The position numbers and the translations under genes are program-made. Below, in pieces: positions 5,629 to 7,396 of a stretch of 7,396 nt of DNA; position 1 is the stretch's first letter; each line of letters starts with the position of its first letter. Under the pieces are notes generated by a model that made no database searches, had not been told where the DNA came from, and worked only from the letters and a program-made list of their open reading frames with translations. This DNA is from Alphaproteobacteria bacterium (GTDB taxonomy: Bacteria > Pseudomonadota > Alphaproteobacteria > UBA8366), in contig JASLSL010000358.1 in the NCBI GenBank assembly GCA_030743445.1, positions 1 to 7,396 of the forward strand, written 5' to 3'.

Positions 5629-6486
5629 TCACCCGTTCGCCGGGGCGTCCCAGCGGTGCGGGTGGGCCGGGTAGACCCCCAAAATCCTCACTTCGCGGCT
5701 GAAGAAGCCGAGCTCCTCCAAGGCGAGGCGCACCGGCGTTTCGTCCGGATGGCCGTCGATGTCGGCATAGAACTCGGTCGCGACGAAGGCCCCGCCGACC
5801 ATGTAGGACTCGAGCTTGGTCATATTGACGCCGTTGGTCGCGAACCCGCCGAGGCTCTTGTAGAGCGCCGCCGGCACGTTGCGGACCCGGAAGACGAAGG
5901 TGGTGACGACCGGCCCGTCGTCGCTGGGCGGGTCGATCGGGTCCTTGGCCATGACCAGGAACCGCGTGGTGTTGTGTTCATCGTCCTCGACGTCCGAGCG
6001 CAGCGCCTCCAGGCCGTAGATTTCGCCCGCCAACTCCGACGCGATCGCAGCGACGGTCGGGTCGCCCTCTGCCGCGACATCCCTCGCCGCCCCCGCGGTG
6101 TCGGCATGGACGATCGGCTCGATGTCGAGCTCGCGGATCAGCTTGCGGACCTGCGAGAGCGCGTGGACATGGCTGCGCAGGGTCCGGAGCCCTTCGATCG
6201 TCGCCCCCGTGGGCGCCAGCAGGCGGTGGTTCACCCGCTGGAAGTGCTCGGCGATGATATGGAGGCCCGAATCCGGCAGCAGGTGGTGAATATCGGCGAC
6301 CCGTCCCGCGACCGAGTTCTCGATCGGGATCATGGCGAGCCCGGCCTCGCCGTCGTGGACCGTCTGGAAGACGTCCTCGAAGGCCTTGCACGGCAAAGTC
6401 TCCATCTCGGGATGCACGGTCCGGCACGCCATGTCGGAATAGGCGCCGGGCAGGCCCTGGAAGGCTATTTTCGTGGCGGCGGCCAT
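5629..6486 (-). CDS. pheA: Prephenate dehydratase (monofunctional)
   Basis: This 285-residue cytoplasmic enzyme converts prephenate to phenylpyruvate, the committed step to phenylalanine. The catalytic domain (about 5-180) opens with IAFQGLPGAYSDMA (7-20), has PIENSVAGRV (54-63) and ends with the active-site TTRF motif (173-176). A C-terminal ACT domain (about 193-273) carries LGGFATNGVNMTKLESY (212-228), the region that binds phenylalanine for feedback inhibition. There is no N-terminal chorismate mutase domain, unlike the fused E. coli PheA, so chorismate mutase must be encoded elsewhere. The ATG at 6486 is 15 bp after the kdsB stop, so the pair is very probably one operon. The gene ends in TGA and the downstream permease gene is in the same reading frame. 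Confidence 0.96.
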   Translation of the reverse strand: MAAATKIAFQGLPGAYSDMACRTVHPEMETLPCKAFEDVFQTVHDGEAGLAMIPIENSVAGRVADIHHLLPDSGLHIIAEHFQRVNHRLLAPTGATIEGLRTLRSHVHALSQVRKLIRELDIEPIVHADTAGAARDVAAEGDPTVAAIASELAGEIYGLEALRSDVEDDEHNTTRFLVMAKDPIDPPSDDGPVVTTFVFRVRNVPAALYKSLGGFATNGVNMTKLESYMVGGAFVATEFYADIDGHPDETPVRLALEELGFFSREVRILGVYPAHPHRWDAPANG

Positions 6487-6501
6487 GGTGTCAAATCCGG
6501 T

Positions 6502-7239
6502 TCAGGCGCCGAGAAGGGCGCGCGCGAGCTCGAGGTCGGCGGGAGTATCGACACCGAGCGGAACCGTGTCAACGAGCGCCACGTCTATGCGCATCCCGGC
6601 CTCGAGCGCACGCAGTTGCTCGAGCCGCTCACGCCCTTCGAGGACACCCGGCGGCAAGGCGACGAAGCGCTCCAACGCTTGGCGCCGGTAGGCATAGAGC
6701 CCGATGTGGTGATACAGCTTCCCGTCGCCCGAGGGCGCCCTCCCCCGGGTGAAATAGAGCGCCCGGGCGATCCGCTCGCCGGGGCCGAACCCGGCCACCG
6801 CCTTGACCACGTTGGGATCGTCGAGCTCCGTCTCGACGGTTATCTCGGCGGCGATCGTCGCGATGTCCACATCCTGGTCCTCGAGCGGCGAAAGACACGC
6901 TTTCACCGCCCCGGGCTCGATCGTCGGCAGGTCGCCCTGCAAATTGACCACCACGTCGTAGGTTCCGTCCGGATCGAGGGTCGCCACCGCCTCGGCGATC
7001 CGGTCCGAGCCCGAGAGATGGCCAGGATCGGTCATCACCGCCTCGCCGCCCGCCGCCCGGACGACCTCGGCGATCGCCGCGTCCCCGGCGGCGACGACAA
7101 CCGGGCCGACCCCGGCTTCCTCGGCGCGGCGCAGCACGTGGACGATCATCGGCACGCCGGCGATCTCGGCCAGCGGCTTGTCCGGAAACCGGGTCGCGGC
7201 GAGCCGCGCCGGGATGACGACGATCGGGTTCGGGGTCAT
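6502..7239 (-). CDS. kdsB: 3-deoxy-manno-octulosonate cytidylyltransferase (CMP-Kdo synthetase)
   Basis: The 245-residue product has the family length and motifs in order. The nucleotide-binding opening is VVIPARLAATRFPDKPL (7-23). HLSGSDRIAEA (74-84) is followed by the metal-binding NLQGDLP (99-105, with D103), HHIGLYAYRR (177-186), LEQLRALE (206-213) and GVDTPADLELAR (229-240). The enzyme activates Kdo with CTP in the cytoplasm to make CMP-Kdo, the donor for the inner core of lipopolysaccharide, so the organism should have an LPS-bearing outer membrane. The ATG at 7239 is chosen because the PARxxxxRxPxKPL motif begins a few residues later. A longer frame to 7386 runs through the hairpin element and looks non-coding. 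pheA follows 15 bp after its stop. Confidence 0.96.
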   Translation of the reverse strand: MTPNPIVVIPARLAATRFPDKPLAEIAGVPMIVHVLRRAEEAGVGPVVVAAGDAAIAEVVRAAGGEAVMTDPGHLSGSDRIAEAVATLDPDGTYDVVVNLQGDLPTIEPGAVKACLSPLEDQDVDIATIAAEITVETELDDPNVVKAVAGFGPGERIARALYFTRGRAPSGDGKLYHHIGLYAYRRQALERFVALPPGVLEGRERLEQLRALEAGMRIDVALVDTVPLGVDTPADLELARALLGA

Positions 7240-7285
7240 GGGTCCGGCGCTAGTGGATAAAATCCAACATATGGTACCCCTACGA

Positions 7286-7379
7286 TCCCATATCCCGGTT
7301 TCCCAGCAGGAGAGACCGTGCCGGCGATGCCAAAGCATCGTCAAGCGGTCTCGACGCCCCGGGAAGCCGGGATATGGGA
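7286..7379. repeat. Unrecognised long hairpin-forming inverted repeat upstream of kdsB
   Basis: Arms TCCCATATCCCGGTTTCCC (7286-7304) and GGGAAGCCGGGATATGGGA (7361-7379) are inverted repeats matching at 18 of 19 positions. Nested inside are GAGACCG/CGGTCTC (7312-7318/7346-7352, perfect) and GCGATGC/GCATCGT (7324-7330/7335-7341) around a CAAA loop, with unpaired stretches 7305-7311 and 7353-7360. The result is one long rod with internal loops, about 94 nt. No T-run follows on either strand, so it is not an ordinary intrinsic terminator. Both imperfect pairs (7299/7366 and 7324/7341) become G-U wobbles in a plus-strand RNA but A-C mismatches in a minus-strand one, which mildly favours a plus-strand transcript. 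It could be a small structured RNA, a leader element or a small palindromic mobile repeat. It matches no RNA family that I can name. Confidence 0.7.
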
Positions 7380-7396
7380 CCCCCAAAGCGCGAAGG

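Noticed and set aside
5656..7260. Long plus-strand open frame opposite pheA and kdsB
   Set aside because: It is a shadow of two well-defined enzymes on the minus strand and its Arg/Asp/Gly-rich product resembles no family.
7286..7379. Intrinsic terminator or 6S RNA
   Set aside because: No T-run follows the stem on either strand. The element is much shorter than 6S RNA and shows none of the 6S conserved sequence that I know.
7240..7386. N-terminal extension of kdsB to 7386
   Set aside because: It translates the hairpin element into Arg/Trp/Cys-rich sequence absent from KdsB proteins.

Overview
This is a GC-rich window from a Gram-negative bacterium, most likely an alphaproteobacterium of Rhodospirillales-like type. 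Three things point there. A small SRP RNA gene sits directly upstream of dnaX, ybaB and recR. A monofunctional prephenate dehydratase lies right behind kdsB, which also implies lipopolysaccharide. The short palindromic repeats (a GTCATTCC...GGAATGAC type) resemble those scattered through many alphaproteobacterial genomes. The taxonomic call is inference from gene content and order, not from a marker search.

Layout, left to right. Positions 1-747 (+) hold the 3' end of a calcium-binding RTX-type protein whose start lies outside the window. It converges, 7 bp apart, on recR (755-1354, -). The minus-strand block ffs (about 3780-3880), dnaX (1954-3747), ybaB (1626-1949) and recR reads right to left: SRP RNA, clamp-loader tau subunit, nucleoid-associated protein, recombination mediator. 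dnaX and ybaB are 4 bp apart and look translationally coupled. ybaB and recR are separated by about 270 bp that contain two repeat elements, so the otherwise compact operon is interrupted there.

Divergent from the SRP RNA is nudC (3978-4880, +), an NADH/NAD-cap pyrophosphatase. It converges, 4 bp apart, on a second minus-strand operon: kdsB (6502-7239), pheA (5629-6486) and a TauE/SafE-family permease (4885-5604). These make CMP-Kdo for lipopolysaccharide, phenylpyruvate for phenylalanine, and a membrane exporter of unknown substrate.

The right edge (7240-7396) has no convincing gene. It holds a long, nearly perfect hairpin-forming inverted repeat upstream of kdsB, which I do not recognise and which is the least explained structure here. 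Most of the window is ordinary core genome, and I see no evidence of a defence island, phage, CRISPR array or complete mobile element.
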